A stretch of DNA of 64,000 nt from Aeromicrobium sp. 9AM (GTDB lineage Bacteria; Actinomycetota; Actinomycetes; Propionibacteriales; Nocardioidaceae): positions 1,054,001 to 1,118,000 of the forward strand of contig NZ_LR733303.1 of the NCBI RefSeq assembly GCF_902506105.1, read 5' to 3'. The position numbers and the translations under genes were made by a program. Shown here piece after piece: positions 42,531-52,160 of the stretch; the first letter of the stretch is position 1, and every line of letters starts with the position of its first letter. The notes beneath the pieces are model-generated. The model was not told where the DNA came from and did not search any database. It was given only the letters and a program-made list of their open reading frames with translations.

Positions 42531-44015
42531 ATGGCTGAGCACGGACTATCACGACGCGGACTGCTGAGCGGCGCTGCCGCCGGGGGCGCGATCCTCGCCA
42601 TCGGGGGCATCGGTGAGACCGCAGAGGCGGCGACCACCTCAGGCAGCCTGCCCGCCAGCGTCGACGCCGTCGTCGTGGGTGGTGGGCTCTCCGGTCTCGT
42701 GGCGGCCCGCAACCTGGTCAAGGCGGGCAACAGCGTCCTGGTGCTCGAGGCTCGCAACCGGGTCGGCGGGCGACTGCTCAACCACACGCTGAAGGGCGGG
42801 TCGGTGATCGAGTCGGGCGGCGCCTTCGTCGGGCCAACGCAGAATCACGTGCTCGCGCTGGCCAAGGAGCTCAAGGTCAAGACGTTCAAGGAGTACGTGA
42901 CGGGCGACAACGTCTACGTCTCCAAGACTCTCGGCACGCTGAAGTACACCGGCACGGTGCCGCCCGACCCGCTGATCCTGGCCGACGCCGCGATCCTGCA
43001 GCTGCGCATCGACGACATGGCGTCGAAGGTGCCGGTCGACGCCCCGTGGTCCGCCCCCGACGCTGCGAACCTGGACGCGACGACGGTGGACTCATGGCTC
43101 CGGCAGAACACGTTGATCCCACAGGTGCGTGAGGTCCTCAAGGCGTTCTTCCAGGCTGCGTTCGGCACCGACGCCGAGGGCATCTCGATGCTGTTCTTCC
43201 TCTGGTACATGGCCACCGCCGGTGACGAGACCCATCCCGGCACGTTCGAACGCGCCTCCGGCACCGCCGACGCCGCGCAGGACTCACGGTTCGTCGGCGG
43301 CTCCGACCTCCTTCCGCTGCGCATCGCGTCGGCGCTGGGCTCGCGGGTCGCGCTCAACGCACCGGTGCGCAAGATCAAGCAGACGAGCACCGGCGTGACC
43401 GTCGTCAGCGACCGCGGCACGGTCAAGGCCAGGCGGGTCATCGTCGCGGTTCCGCCGCCGCTCGCCCTGGGCATCGACTGGTCGCCGTTGCTGCCGCCCC
43501 GGCGCCTGCAGCTCCTGCAGCACATGCCGATGGGCACGTTGATGAAGGTCGACGCCGTGTACGCCAAACCGTTCTGGCGAGCCAAGGGGCTGTCGGGCTC
43601 GGCGACCTTCGACGACGGAGTCGTGCGGACCATGTTCGACAACTGTCCGGCCGATGCCAAGGTCGGCGTGCTGCTCGCGTTCATCGGCGGTTCTTCGTGG
43701 CAGCGGTGCGCGATGCTCCCGCTGGCCGAGCGCCGCAAGCTCGTGCTCGCCGCCTTCGCCAAGGCGGTGGGGCCCGAGGCGCTCAACCCGATCGAGTACG
43801 TCGAGCACGACTGGACCCACGAACGCTGGACGATGGGCAGCCCGGTGGCGTCGGTGCAACCAGGGGCCACCGTGGCGTACGGGTCGACGATCCGGCAGCC
43901 GCACGGCCGCGTTCACTGGGCAGGCACCGAGACCTCGACCTACTGGGCCGGCTACATGGACGGCGCCGTACGTGCGGGGGAGCGCGCTGCTGCAGAGGTC
44001 GCCAAGCACCTCTGA
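42531..44015 (+). CDS. Tat-exported flavin amine oxidase
   Basis: This 494-residue protein starts with a twin-arginine signal (SRRGLLSGAAAGGAILAIGG), so it is exported folded with FAD bound. FAD motifs are VVVGGGLSGLVAARNLVKAG and LEARNRVGGRL, with the C-terminal GRVHWAGTETSTYWAGYMDGA. It belongs to the monoamine/putrescine oxidase family and should deaminate an amine outside the membrane, producing peroxide. The substrate is unknown. It diverges from the monooxygenase gene. Confidence 0.9.
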   Translation: MAEHGLSRRGLLSGAAAGGAILAIGGIGETAEAATTSGSLPASVDAVVVGGGLSGLVAARNLVKAGNSVLVLEARNRVGGRLLNHTLKGGSVIESGGAFVGPTQNHVLALAKELKVKTFKEYVTGDNVYVSKTLGTLKYTGTVPPDPLILADAAILQLRIDDMASKVPVDAPWSAPDAANLDATTVDSWLRQNTLIPQVREVLKAFFQAAFGTDAEGISMLFFLWYMATAGDETHPGTFERASGTADAAQDSRFVGGSDLLPLRIASALGSRVALNAPVRKIKQTSTGVTVVSDRGTVKARRVIVAVPPPLALGIDWSPLLPPRRLQLLQHMPMGTLMKVDAVYAKPFWRAKGLSGSATFDDGVVRTMFDNCPADAKVGVLLAFIGGSSWQRCAMLPLAERRKLVLAAFAKAVGPEALNPIEYVEHDWTHERWTMGSPVASVQPGATVAYGSTIRQPHGRVHWAGTETSTYWAGYMDGAVRAGERAAAEVAKHL

Positions 44016-44016
44016 G

Positions 44017-46347
44017 TCAGGCCAACGGAAGACTCAGGACGAACGTGCCGGACGGCTGCTCCGCCGAGCTCGGCTCGTAGTGCGCGTCGCCGCCTGAGGC
44101 GCGGGCGAGCTCGCGGACGATGAAGAGCCCGAGCCCGCTGCCGCCGATGCTGTCACCGGTCGCGAACCGCTCGAACAGGCGTGGGAGCACGGCGGCGTCG
44201 ACACCGTCACCTGCGTCACTGACCCTGACCTGCGCCTGCCCGCCGGAGATCGCGACGGTGACGCTCACCGGAGGTTCGCCGTGGGTCAGGGCGTTGCCGA
44301 TGAGGTTGTCGATCGCCTGGCTGATGCGACCGGGATCGGCCAGGATCTCCGCGTCGTCCCCGGGCTCCACGACGACCGGGAGACCGGGGCGCGCCGCCTG
44401 GGCGGTCTGGGCCGCGGCCTCGACCAAGGCCCTGATCGAGATGGGCACCGGGCGGAGGTGCAGCGCGTCAGCGTCGAGCTTGGAGGCGGTCAGCAGGTCG
44501 TTGAGCAGGCGTCCGAGCCGGTCGGCGCTGGCCGTCATGCCTTCGAGCAGGCCGGCGCGCTCCTGCTCACCGAGCTCTTCCCAGTGGCGTGACAGGGTGC
44601 CGGCCGACCCGCCCAGGACCGCGGTCGGCGTACGCAGCTCGTGCGCGGTGACGGCGAGGAACTGCGACTGGTCGGCCGCGGCCTGCTGAAGGCGTTCGTT
44701 CAAGGCGGCGAGCGCCAACGTCGTCTGCTCGCGCTCGTCCTCTGCCCGACGCTTCTCGGTGCGGTCGCGGGTGACCTTGGCGAATCCGACGTGCTCGCCG
44801 ACGTCGTTGTGCACGGCGGTGATCACGACGTTGGCCCAGTAGCGCGAGCCGTCCTTGCGGTAGCGCCAGCCCTCCTCCTCGTAGCGGCCCTCGCGCACGG
44901 CGATCTCCAGCTCCTTCTCCGGATGCCGCTCGGTCTGGCTCTCGACGGAGTAGAAGATGCGGAAGTGCTGCCCGATGATCTCGCGGCTGGAGTAGCCCGT
45001 GCTCCGCTGCGCGCCGGTGTTCCAGCTGGCGACCCGGCCGTCGGGATCGAGCATGAAGATCGCGTAGTCGCCGACGGCCTCCACCAGGAGCCGGAACCGT
45101 TCCTCGCTCTGGCGCAAGGTCTCCTCCGCGTCGCGGTTGGCCGTGATGTCGCGCGTGACCTTGGCGAACCCCAGGTGCTGCCCCGCGTCGTCGAACACGG
45201 CCGTGATGAGCACGTGCGCCCAGAACCGGCTGCCGTCCTTGCGGAGGCGCCAGCCCTCCTCGGAGTAGTGGCCGTCGATGAGGGCGCGCTCGAGCTCGTA
45301 CTCAGGATGCCGGGCTTCCTGCAGCTCGCGCGGATAGAACGTCCGGAAGTGCTGGCCGATGATCTCGTCGGCGCGATATCCCTTGCTGCGCTGCGCGCCG
45401 GCGTTCCAGCTGACGATGTGACCGCTGGGATCGAGCATGAAGATCGCGTACTCCTCGACGGCGTCGACCAGGAGCCGGAAGCGCTCCTCGCTGAGCCGCA
45501 GGGCATCCTCCGCGGCGCGCTGCGCCGTGACGTCCTGCGCCTGCAGGAACACGTACAACGGCTGGCGAGCGGCGTCGCGTACGGCAGCGAGGCTGGCCCG
45601 CACCGTGCGGGGCTCAGGTGCGCCGCTGACCTCGTGCTCGAAGTGCACGAGGTCGGAGGAACCGGAGATGATCTCGGCCAGGGCCCCCTCGAGCAGGTCG
45701 GCTCGACCCGCCGTCACCGTCGCGTAGTCGACACCGACGAGCTCGTCATGCTTGCGCAGCACGATCTCGCCGAGAGCGCGGTTGGCCCGCACGATCCCGC
45801 CCGTGAGGGTGATGGTCGCCATGCCGATGGCAGCCTGGTCGAAGATCTCCCGGAACCGCTCGAGGTGCTCGTCGAGCACGCTCTGGTCGTCCTGCGCCTG
45901 ACTCCGGGCGTCGGCGGCCTCTGACGGGCGTGGAACGGCCTCCAGTACCGGCGGAGCCAGAGGTGCGTCCTCGCGGGTCAGGATCTCGATGAGTCGCGGC
46001 GCCACCTGATGGATCGGGACGGACTTCTCGAGCAGCGCCGCCGCACCGAGCTCGAGGGCCCGAGCAGCGAGGCCGTTGCTGTCGAACCCGGTGTAGATGA
46101 CGACTTTGGTGTCCGGCGAGACCGTCAGGATGCCGGGCAGGGCGTCGAGGCCGTCCATCGTGGGCATCGACATGTCGAGGAGCAGCAGGTCGGGCCGATG
46201 CTGATGGGCGAGCGCGATCGCCTCGGTCCCGTCGGAGCCGTCACCGACCACGGTGAGCAGGCCGGACAGCCGGAACTGGGTCTTCATCAGGGCCCGGACC
46301 TCGGAGGAGTCGTCGATGAGCACGACCGTCGGAGTGATGTTGCCCAT
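44017..46347 (-). CDS. Histidine kinase with N-terminal receiver and three PAS domains
   Basis: This 776-residue soluble kinase is ordered REC (1-125, phospho-acceptor Asp58 in LLLLDMSMP), PAS A (about 161-280), PAS B (286-407), PAS C (414-535), HisKA (His569 in LAVTAHELRTPTA) and HATPase (N box IDNLIGNALTHG, G boxes VSDAGDGV and GGSGLGLFIV). PAS B and C are close copies of each other, 128 residues apart. No membrane helix is seen, so it senses a cytosolic cue and can itself be phosphorylated. No dedicated regulator lies next to it. Confidence 0.92.
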   Translation of the reverse strand: MGNITPTVVLIDDSSEVRALMKTQFRLSGLLTVVGDGSDGTEAIALAHQHRPDLLLLDMSMPTMDGLDALPGILTVSPDTKVVIYTGFDSNGLAARALELGAAALLEKSVPIHQVAPRLIEILTREDAPLAPPVLEAVPRPSEAADARSQAQDDQSVLDEHLERFREIFDQAAIGMATITLTGGIVRANRALGEIVLRKHDELVGVDYATVTAGRADLLEGALAEIISGSSDLVHFEHEVSGAPEPRTVRASLAAVRDAARQPLYVFLQAQDVTAQRAAEDALRLSEERFRLLVDAVEEYAIFMLDPSGHIVSWNAGAQRSKGYRADEIIGQHFRTFYPRELQEARHPEYELERALIDGHYSEEGWRLRKDGSRFWAHVLITAVFDDAGQHLGFAKVTRDITANRDAEETLRQSEERFRLLVEAVGDYAIFMLDPDGRVASWNTGAQRSTGYSSREIIGQHFRIFYSVESQTERHPEKELEIAVREGRYEEEGWRYRKDGSRYWANVVITAVHNDVGEHVGFAKVTRDRTEKRRAEDEREQTTLALAALNERLQQAAADQSQFLAVTAHELRTPTAVLGGSAGTLSRHWEELGEQERAGLLEGMTASADRLGRLLNDLLTASKLDADALHLRPVPISIRALVEAAAQTAQAARPGLPVVVEPGDDAEILADPGRISQAIDNLIGNALTHGEPPVSVTVAISGGQAQVRVSDAGDGVDAAVLPRLFERFATGDSIGGSGLGLFIVRELARASGGDAHYEPSSAEQPSGTFVLSLPLA
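44734..45492 (-). repeat. Tandem duplicated PAS domain within the kinase gene
   Basis: Two units (45118-45492 and 44734-45108) encode nearly parallel sequences: SEERFRLLV(D/E)AV, YAIFMLDP, EIIGQHFR, EEGWR.RKDGSR.WA, GFAKVTRD. The high identity suggests recent duplication. Confidence 0.8.
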
Positions 46348-46440
46348 GACCGCAACTATGGTCGCGCGAGCGACATTTCGCGACCGGAACAGCCACCTGA
46401 TCCCGGTCTTCCTCGCTGGCCTAGGGTGGAGGGAAGCAGC

Positions 46441-46462
46441 ACGCGCCATCCGTAGGGCGCGT
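46441..46462 (+). promoter_or_regulatory. Stem-loop in the thrS leader
   Basis: ACGCGCC and GGCGCGT form seven base pairs around an eight-base loop, 22 bases before the thrS ATG. A TAGGGT -10 candidate lies near 46424, so the hairpin would be at the 5' end of the mRNA. It could affect stability or autoregulation. Confidence 0.4.
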
Positions 46463-46484
46463 CATACCGAACAGAGGGTCACGT

Positions 46485-48461
46485 ATGTCCGACATCCAGG
46501 TCGTCCTGAACGCAGAGTCACGAGCTGTCGAGATGGGCACGAAGGCGTGGCAGCTGTTCGCCGAGACGCCCGACGTCATCGCAGCCCGCGTCGGCGGCGA
46601 GCTCAAGGACCTCGCGTACGAGCTGGCCGACGGCGACGAGGTCGAGGGCGTTGCCATCGACTCACCCGACGGCCGCGACATCCTGCGCCACTCGACCGCG
46701 CACGTCATGGCGCAGGCCGTGCAGGAGCTGTTCCCGGAGGCCAAGCTCGGCATCGGTCCGCCGATCACCGAGGGCTTCTACTACGACTTCGACGTGCCCG
46801 AGCCGTTCGTGCCCGAGGACCTCGACAAGATCGAGTCGCGCATGCGCAAGATCGTCAAGGAGGGGCAGAAGTTCGATCGCCGTGAGATCTCCGACGACGC
46901 CGCCCGCACCGAGCTCGCCGACGAGCCCTACAAGCTCGAGCTGATCGGCCTCAAGTCGACCGCCGGAGATGCGGCCGAGGGTGCCAGTGTCGAGGTCGGC
47001 GACGGTGGCCTGACGATCTACGACAACCTCAAGCGCGACGGATCGCTGGCGTGGAAGGACCTGTGCCGCGGCCCGCACCTGCCGACCACCAAGCGCATCC
47101 CGGCGTTCAAGCTCATGCGCAGCGCCGCCGCATACTGGCGCGGTGACGAGAAGAACAAGCAGCTGCAGCGCATCTACGGCACCGCCTGGGAGACCAAGGA
47201 AGCCTTGGATGCCCATTTGCACCGCATCGAGGAGGCGCAGCGCCGCGACCACCGCCGGCTCGGCACCGAGCTCGACCTCTACAGCTTTCCCGACGAGATC
47301 GGCTCCGGCCTGCCCGTCTTCCACCCCAAGGGCGGGGTGATCAAGCGCGAGATGGAGGACTACGTCCGCCAGCGGCACATCGAGGCCGGCTTCGAGTACG
47401 TCGGTACGCCGCACATTGCCAAGGAGGAGCTGTTCTACACCTCCGGCCACCTGCCCTACTACGGCGAGGGCATGTTCCCCGCGCTCGACGTCGACGGCAA
47501 CGACTACCGGCTCAAGGCCATGAACTGCCCGATGCACAACCTGATCTTCCGTTCGCGCGGTCGGTCATACCGTGAGCTCCCGCTGCGGCTCTTCGAGTTC
47601 GGGCACGTCTACCGGCACGAGAAGTCAGGCGTGATCCACGGCCTGACTCGCGTACGCGGATTCGCCCAGGACGACTCCCACTCGTACGTCACGCCGGAGC
47701 AGGCGCCCGGCGAGATCCGCCACCTGCTCGACTTCATGCTCAGCCTGCTGCGCGACTTCGGCATGCCGGACTACTACCTCGAGCTGTCGACCCGGGACGA
47801 CTCCAAGCCCGACAAGTTCATCGGCTCCGACGAGGACTGGGCGCTCGCGACCAAGGTGCTGGAGGACGTGTGCGTCGAGAGCGGTCTCGAGCTCGTGCCC
47901 GATCCGGGCGGCGCCGCCTACTACGGCCCCAAGGTGTCGGTGCAGGCGCGCGACGCGATCGGCCGCACCTGGCAGCTCGGCACGATCCAGTACGACTTCA
48001 ACCAGCCGTCACCTGATCGCTTCAACCTCGAGTACGTCGCCGCCGACGGGTCGCGCCAGCAGCCGGTCATGATCCACTCGGCCAAGTTCGGCTCGATCGA
48101 GCGGTTCATGGGCGTCCTCGTCGAGCACTACGCCGGCGCGTTCCCTCCGTGGCTTGCACCCGTGCAGGTCGTCGGCATCCCGGTCGCCGAGCGGCACGCC
48201 GACTACCTCTACGAGCTCGCGGCCAAGCTCAAGGCCGAGGGCATCCGCGTCGAGGTCGACGACTCAGACGAGCGCATGCAGAAGAAGATCCGCAACGCGC
48301 AGACCCAGAAGGTTCCGTTCATGGTCATCGCCGGTGACAACGACGTCGACGCCGGCGCCGTGTCGTTCCGCTATCGCAGCGGCGAGCAGGAGAACGGCAT
48401 CGCGATCGATGACGCCATCGCCCGCATCGTCGAGGCGGTCGAGACGCGAGTGCAGGTATGA
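46485..48461 (+). CDS. thrS: Threonyl-tRNA synthetase
   Basis: This 658-residue class II synthetase charges tRNA-Thr. Domains in order: TGS (1-60), the editing domain with [17 protein letters not shown] and CRGPHLPTT, the catalytic core with zinc ligands ([10 protein letters not shown], and His and Cys around it), motif 2 ([25 protein letters not shown]), and a C-terminal anticodon-binding domain ([20 protein letters not shown]). It heads the thrS-HIT-pgsA operon. Confidence 0.96.
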   Translation: MSDIQVVLNAESRAVEMGTKAWQLFAETPDVIAARVGGELKDLAYELADGDEVEGVAIDSPDGRDILRHSTAHVMAQAVQELFPEAKLGIGPPITEGFYYDFDVPEPFVPEDLDKIESRMRKIVKEGQKFDRREISDDAARTELADEPYKLELIGLKSTAGDAAEGASVEVGDGGLTIYDNLKRDGSLAWKDLCRGPHLPTTKRIPAFKLMRSAAAYWRGDEKNKQLQRIYGTAWETKEALDAHLHRIEEAQRRDHRRLGTELDLYSFPDEIGSGLPVFHPKGGVIKREMEDYVRQRHIEAGFEYVGTPHIAKEELFYTSGHLPYYGEGMFPALDVDGNDYRLKAMNCPMHNLIFRSRGRSYRELPLRLFEFGHVYRHEKSGVIHGLTRVRGFAQDDSHSYVTPEQAPGEIRHLLDFMLSLLRDFGMPDYYLELSTRDDSKPDKFIGSDEDWALATKVLEDVCVESGLELVPDPGGAAYYGPKVSVQARDAIGRTWQLGTIQYDFNQPSPDRFNLEYVAADGSRQQPVMIHSAKFGSIERFMGVLVEHYAGAFPPWLAPVQVVGIPVAERHADYLYELAAKLKAEGIRVEVDDSDERMQKKIRNAQTQKVPFMVIAGDNDVDAGAVSFRYRSGEQENGIAIDDAIARIVEAVETRVQV

Positions 48462-49006
48462 CCGACCAGGACACCGGCCACCAGGACGGGGTGGGGGAGC
48501 CGGACGCGTTCGAGCGCCTGTGGACCCCGCACCGCATCGTCTACATCAAGGGTGAGGGCAAGCCCACGACTGCCGCGGAGGCCGACTGCCCGTTCTGCCG
48601 CATCCCGCTGATGGACGACGTCGAGGGCCTGATCGTGCACCGTGGCGAGCACGCGTACGCCGTGCTCAACCTCTACCCCTACAACGCCGGTCACCTGCTC
48701 GTGTGTCCCTTCCGGCACGTCGCGGACTACACCGACCTGACCGACGAGGAGACCCTCGAGGTCGCCGAGATGACCAAGACCGCGATGCGCACGATGCGCG
48801 AGGTGACGAGCCCGCAGGGATTCAACCTGGGCATGAACCAGGGCAATGTCGCGGGCGCCGGCATCGCCGCGCACCTGCACCAGCACGTCGTCCCGCGATG
48901 GGGCGGCGACTCGAACTTCCTGCCCGTGATCGGCCAGACCAAGACCATGCCGCAACTGCTCGGCGACACCCGCGACATGCTCGCGGCCGCCTGGCCCAAG
49001 GAGTAG
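48458..49006 (+). CDS. HIT-family nucleotide hydrolase/phosphorylase
   Basis: This 182-residue protein carries the histidine triad [10 protein letters not shown], preceded by [23 protein letters not shown] pair near residue 45 is paired with a later His, as in zinc-binding Fhit-like members. The mycobacterial homologue in the same gene order is an Ap4A phosphorylase, so this is the likely activity. Its start overlaps the thrS stop (ATGA). Confidence 0.92.
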   Translation: MTDQDTGHQDGVGEPDAFERLWTPHRIVYIKGEGKPTTAAEADCPFCRIPLMDDVEGLIVHRGEHAYAVLNLYPYNAGHLLVCPFRHVADYTDLTDEETLEVAEMTKTAMRTMREVTSPQGFNLGMNQGNVAGAGIAAHLHQHVVPRWGGDSNFLPVIGQTKTMPQLLGDTRDMLAAAWPKE

Positions 49007-49011
49007 TCCCG

Positions 49012-49650
49012 ATGCTCGAACGCTTCCGACAGTTCTGGTCCAACGTGTGGGCGCCGGTCGGCGACCTGCTGCTGCGGCTCGGCGTCAAGCCCGACTGGGT
49101 CACCTGGGTCGGCACGATCGGCGTCACCGCGGGCGCACTGATCTTCTTCCCGCGCGGCGAGTTCCTGATCGGCGTCCTGGTCATCACGGCGTTCGTGTTC
49201 AGCGACATCATCGACGGCTACATGGCCCGCAAGTCCGGCCAGTCGTCCAAGTGGGGCGCCTTCCTCGACTCGACGCTCGACCGCGTCGGCGACGCCGCGA
49301 TCTTCGGCGGCCTGCTGCTCTATTACACGACCTCCGACGCGGAGGCCGACCTGGGCAACCCCAAGACGTACCTCTACCTGAGCCTCGCGTGCCTCGTGCT
49401 CGGATCGCTGACCTCGTACGCCCGGGCGCGCGCCGAGAGCCTCGGTATGACGGCCAAGGGCGGCATCGCCGAGCGCTCGGACCGTCTCGTGGCGATCCTC
49501 GTCATGACCGGGTTCTCCGGCATGTTCGACGCGCCGTTCCTGCGCGAGATCACGCTCTGGGCCCTCGCCGTCGCCAGCACGATCACGGTGGCCCAGCGGA
49601 TGCTGATGGTGCACAAGCAGGCCGTGGCCGACCCGGGCCTCGAAGGTTGA
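49012..49650 (+). CDS. pgsA: Phosphatidylinositol phosphate synthase (CDP-alcohol phosphatidyltransferase)
   Basis: This 212-residue membrane enzyme joins CDP-diacylglycerol to inositol phosphate. The CDP-alcohol motif DIIDGYMARKSGQSSKWGAF, continuing LDSTLDR, has all conserved Asp, Gly, Ala and Arg residues. The start ATG is five bases after the HIT stop. In most relatives patA and pimA follow; here the operon ends and an unrelated sigma-factor region begins. Confidence 0.92.
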   Translation: MLERFRQFWSNVWAPVGDLLLRLGVKPDWVTWVGTIGVTAGALIFFPRGEFLIGVLVITAFVFSDIIDGYMARKSGQSSKWGAFLDSTLDRVGDAAIFGGLLLYYTTSDAEADLGNPKTYLYLSLACLVLGSLTSYARARAESLGMTAKGGIAERSDRLVAILVMTGFSGMFDAPFLREITLWALAVASTITVAQRMLMVHKQAVADPGLEG

Positions 49651-49657
49651 CCGGCGA

Positions 49658-49692
49658 AAAGTTGTAAGACTCGGCCCGCCCGCGACTCCTAC
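49658..49692 (+). promoter_or_regulatory. Copy 1 of the ECF-type promoter, before the sigma factor gene
   Basis: The -35 element AAAGTTGTAAG (49658-49668) and -10 element CTCCTAC (49686-49692) are separated by 17 bases. The same pair precedes the sortase and the surface protein, so the sigma factor probably drives its own gene. Confidence 0.75.
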
Positions 49693-49699
49693 AGGTGAA

Positions 49700-49780
49700 A
49701 TGACCGCCAGGAGAAGAGGGCTGACCGATGTCGTGGGTTGCCGGAATGTCGCACCAATCCTTCATAGGATGCGACCGTGA
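49700..49780 (+). CDS. Possible leaderless upstream ORF coupled to the sigma factor
   Basis: An ATG lies eight bases after the -10 element, where transcription should start. The 26-codon frame (MTARRRGLTDVVGCRNVAPI and more) ends in TGA that overlaps the sigma-factor GTG as GTGA. Translation of it could feed ribosomes to the sigma factor. It may also be chance. Confidence 0.3.
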   Translation: MTARRRGLTDVVGCRNVAPILHRMRP

Positions 49781-51429
49781 CCGACGAGACCGGACCCTCG
49801 GATGCCCAGCTCGTCGCGGGGGTGCTGGCAGCAGACCGCGACGCGTTCGCTGCGGTCTACGACCGCTACGGCACCAAGCTCTACGACTTCGCCTACTCGA
49901 TGCTGCGACACCGGGAGGACGCGGCGGACGCCGTGGCGGACTCGTTCGTGCTGGTCGCCGAGCGACTCAGCCAGCTGCGCGACCCGGAGAGGCTGCGCCC
50001 GTGGTTGTACGCCATCGTGCGCAGCGAGTGCCTGCGCAGGCTTCGAGCGCGAAAACGCGTCGCGTTCGGCGGCGAGGAGCAGCTGGTTCAGATGGCTGAC
50101 GACGCGCTGACCCCCGACCAGGAAGCCGAGCGCGCGGCGATGCAGAAGATCGTCTGGGACGCCTCGGCCGGCCTCGCCGACCGCGATCGCGCCCTCCTCG
50201 ACCTGCACCTGCGGCAGGGCCTCGAGGGTGCCGAGCTCGGCGAGGCGATGGGCGTCTCGGCGTCCAATGCGTACGTCATGCTCAACCGCCTGCGCGCCCA
50301 GGTCGATCGGTCCCTCGGCGCCTTGCTGATCGCGCGCCTCGGCCGCGACGACTGCGACGACCTCGACGACCTGCTCGCCGACTGGGACGGCACGTTCTCA
50401 CCGCTCGTCCGCAAGCGCGTCTCACGCCACGTCGACGACTGCGACGTGTGCTCCAAGCGCCGCAAGAAGATCCTCAGCCCGTGGATGCTGCTGGCGTCCG
50501 TGCCGATCTTCGCGGCACCGCTGACCCTCCGCGACCGGGTCGTGGCGGACACCCAGCTCGTGGCGTACACGACGCCGACCGGGGAGCCGCTGGCGACGAC
50601 GTCGACACTGGCCCGCAAGCCCGGCACCCGCAGGCCCCGCGTCGCCGTCACGGCTGTCGCAGCGGCGGTCGTCATCGTGCTGTCCGGAGTCGCTGCCGTG
50701 CTCTGGGCCGGCAATGACGACGACCCGGCGCCCAAGGACGACATCGTGGCGACGCCCTCGGCTCAGCCATCAGCGACACCGAGCGCAAACGCGACCGACG
50801 ACCCGGCGCCCACCACGACCCCGACGCCGAAGCCCACCAAGACGAAGGCGGCACCTGGCGTCCTCGCGGTCTCGACGACGTCGATCTCCCTCGGTCGCAG
50901 CGGGAGCACGTCGACGTTCACGCTCACCAACTCCGGCGGCCTCCCGGTCGACTACCGGCTGACGTCGAACGCCGGCTGGCTGTCGGCCTCGCCGTCGACC
51001 GGCCGGGTCGCGGCTGGCACGTCGACACGGGTGACCGTACGCGCGAACCGCGGCGGCCGCGGCGAGGGCTCGTCGTCGGGGACGATCGGCGTCTCGTGGG
51101 CGACCGGGAGTGCGGGGGTCAAGGTCTCGCTCATCGAGGAGCACGATCCCAGCGTCGGCCGGCCGAGCCTCGGCTCGAGCTCGTCCTGCACGAGCAATCC
51201 AGTCCGCGTCAGTGTGTCGGACGGGAGCGGACTCTCGTCGGTCGCGCTGCGCTGGAGCGGGGCCGGCTCGGGCAGCAGGTCGATGTCGCGCTCGGGCGGG
51301 GTCTGGACAGCCGACATGGGCCAGTTCAACACCGGCGGGTCCGTGACCTTGCGGGTCACGGCCACCGACAAGCGCGGCAACTCCGCATCCGCGTCACGCA
51401 CGGTCAACGTCAACCCGTGCCCGGGATAA
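49777..51429 (+). CDS. Membrane-bound ECF sigma factor with fused anti-sigma motif and extracellular Ig-like domains
   Basis: This 550-residue protein combines sigma and sensor. Sigma region 2 is at about 20-90 (DAFAAVYDRYGTKLYDFAY; RPWLYAIVRSECLRRLRARKR) and region 4 at about 120-180 (LLDLHLRQGLEGAELGEAMGVSASNAYVMLNRLR). A zinc-finger anti-sigma motif HX3CX2C follows (His218, Cys222, Cys225), then a helix at 289-310, a Pro/Thr linker, and two extracellular beta domains (a BACON-like one at about 362-450 with WLSASPSTG, and another at 465-548 with two cysteines). ECF groups with C-terminal membrane extensions are known. Its own promoter copy suggests autoregulation. The start is GTG; a weak AGGA precedes it. 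Confidence 0.85.
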   Translation: MTDETGPSDAQLVAGVLAADRDAFAAVYDRYGTKLYDFAYSMLRHREDAADAVADSFVLVAERLSQLRDPERLRPWLYAIVRSECLRRLRARKRVAFGGEEQLVQMADDALTPDQEAERAAMQKIVWDASAGLADRDRALLDLHLRQGLEGAELGEAMGVSASNAYVMLNRLRAQVDRSLGALLIARLGRDDCDDLDDLLADWDGTFSPLVRKRVSRHVDDCDVCSKRRKKILSPWMLLASVPIFAAPLTLRDRVVADTQLVAYTTPTGEPLATTSTLARKPGTRRPRVAVTAVAAAVVIVLSGVAAVLWAGNDDDPAPKDDIVATPSAQPSATPSANATDDPAPTTTPTPKPTKTKAAPGVLAVSTTSISLGRSGSTSTFTLTNSGGLPVDYRLTSNAGWLSASPSTGRVAAGTSTRVTVRANRGGRGEGSSSGTIGVSWATGSAGVKVSLIEEHDPSVGRPSLGSSSSCTSNPVRVSVSDGSGLSSVALRWSGAGSGSRSMSRSGGVWTADMGQFNTGGSVTLRVTATDKRGNSASASRTVNVNPCPG

Positions 51430-51444
51430 CTAGCTGAGCGGCAC

Positions 51445-51480
51445 AAAGTTGTAAGAACCGGGCCGTGCCGGTGCTCCCAC
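51445..51480 (+). promoter_or_regulatory. Copy 2 of the ECF-type promoter, before the sortase
   Basis: AAAGTTGTAAG (51445-51455) and CTCCCAC (51474-51480) are 18 bases apart. The sortase ATG is 34 bases downstream. Confidence 0.75.
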
Positions 51481-51514
51481 TCGTGTAGTCACACGAGAGC
51501 CGGAGGCACCTGGC

Positions 51515-52114
51515 ATGAACCGCATCATTCGTACGACCGTCGTCACCCTCGCCGCGTGGGGAGCCCTGTCGGGGCTCGCCGGCTGCGGGCACCACGAGAC
51601 CGAGGTCCCGGCAGCCGAGCCGGTGCCGACGCAGGCACCGCCGCCGGTCACGGTGACCCACGAGAAGACTCGCCCAGTCGGCAAGCCTGTCCAGCTGGCG
51701 ATCCCGGCGATCGGGGTCAGCGAGCGGCTGCATCCGGTCGGGCTCAAGGCCGACGGCGCGATGCAGACACCAGCCTTCGGCGAAGCCGGCTGGTACGACC
51801 GCGGCCCACGTCCTGGCGCGCCGGGACCGGCCGTCCTCGTCGCGCACGTCCACGGTCCCGCCGGCGACGACGTCTTCGCCCGCCTCAAGGAGCTCGAGCC
51901 GGGGGACCGGGTGACGGTCAGGCGTACGGACGGCAGGTCGACGTTCGTCGTCGAGTCGGTGGAGCAGGCCGGCAAGACCGCGCTGCCGTACGACCGGATC
52001 TGGAACGACACCGACCGTCCCGTGCTGCGCCTGATCACGTGCGGCGGCACGCCGGACCCGGTCACCCGGATGTATCCGGACAACACGATCGTCTACGCCC
52101 GACTGGCCCGCTGA
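51515..52114 (+). CDS. Class F sortase, predicted lipoprotein
   Basis: This 199-residue transpeptidase has the sortase triad: His111 in VLVAHVHGPAG, Cys176 in LRLITCGGTP and Arg185 in VTRMYPDNTIVYA. These fit the class F pattern. The N-terminus has a lipobox (LAGC, Cys24) instead of only a membrane helix, so it is probably lipid-anchored with a proline-rich stalk (30-50). It should attach a surface protein to the cell wall. The surface protein encoded next is the obvious substrate. GGAGG precedes the ATG. Confidence 0.88.
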   Translation: MNRIIRTTVVTLAAWGALSGLAGCGHHETEVPAAEPVPTQAPPPVTVTHEKTRPVGKPVQLAIPAIGVSERLHPVGLKADGAMQTPAFGEAGWYDRGPRPGAPGPAVLVAHVHGPAGDDVFARLKELEPGDRVTVRRTDGRSTFVVESVEQAGKTALPYDRIWNDTDRPVLRLITCGGTPDPVTRMYPDNTIVYARLAR

Positions 52115-52160
52115 CCTGCGGTTTTGCCGCGCGAGACGCGTCCGGAAAAAAAGATTCAGG

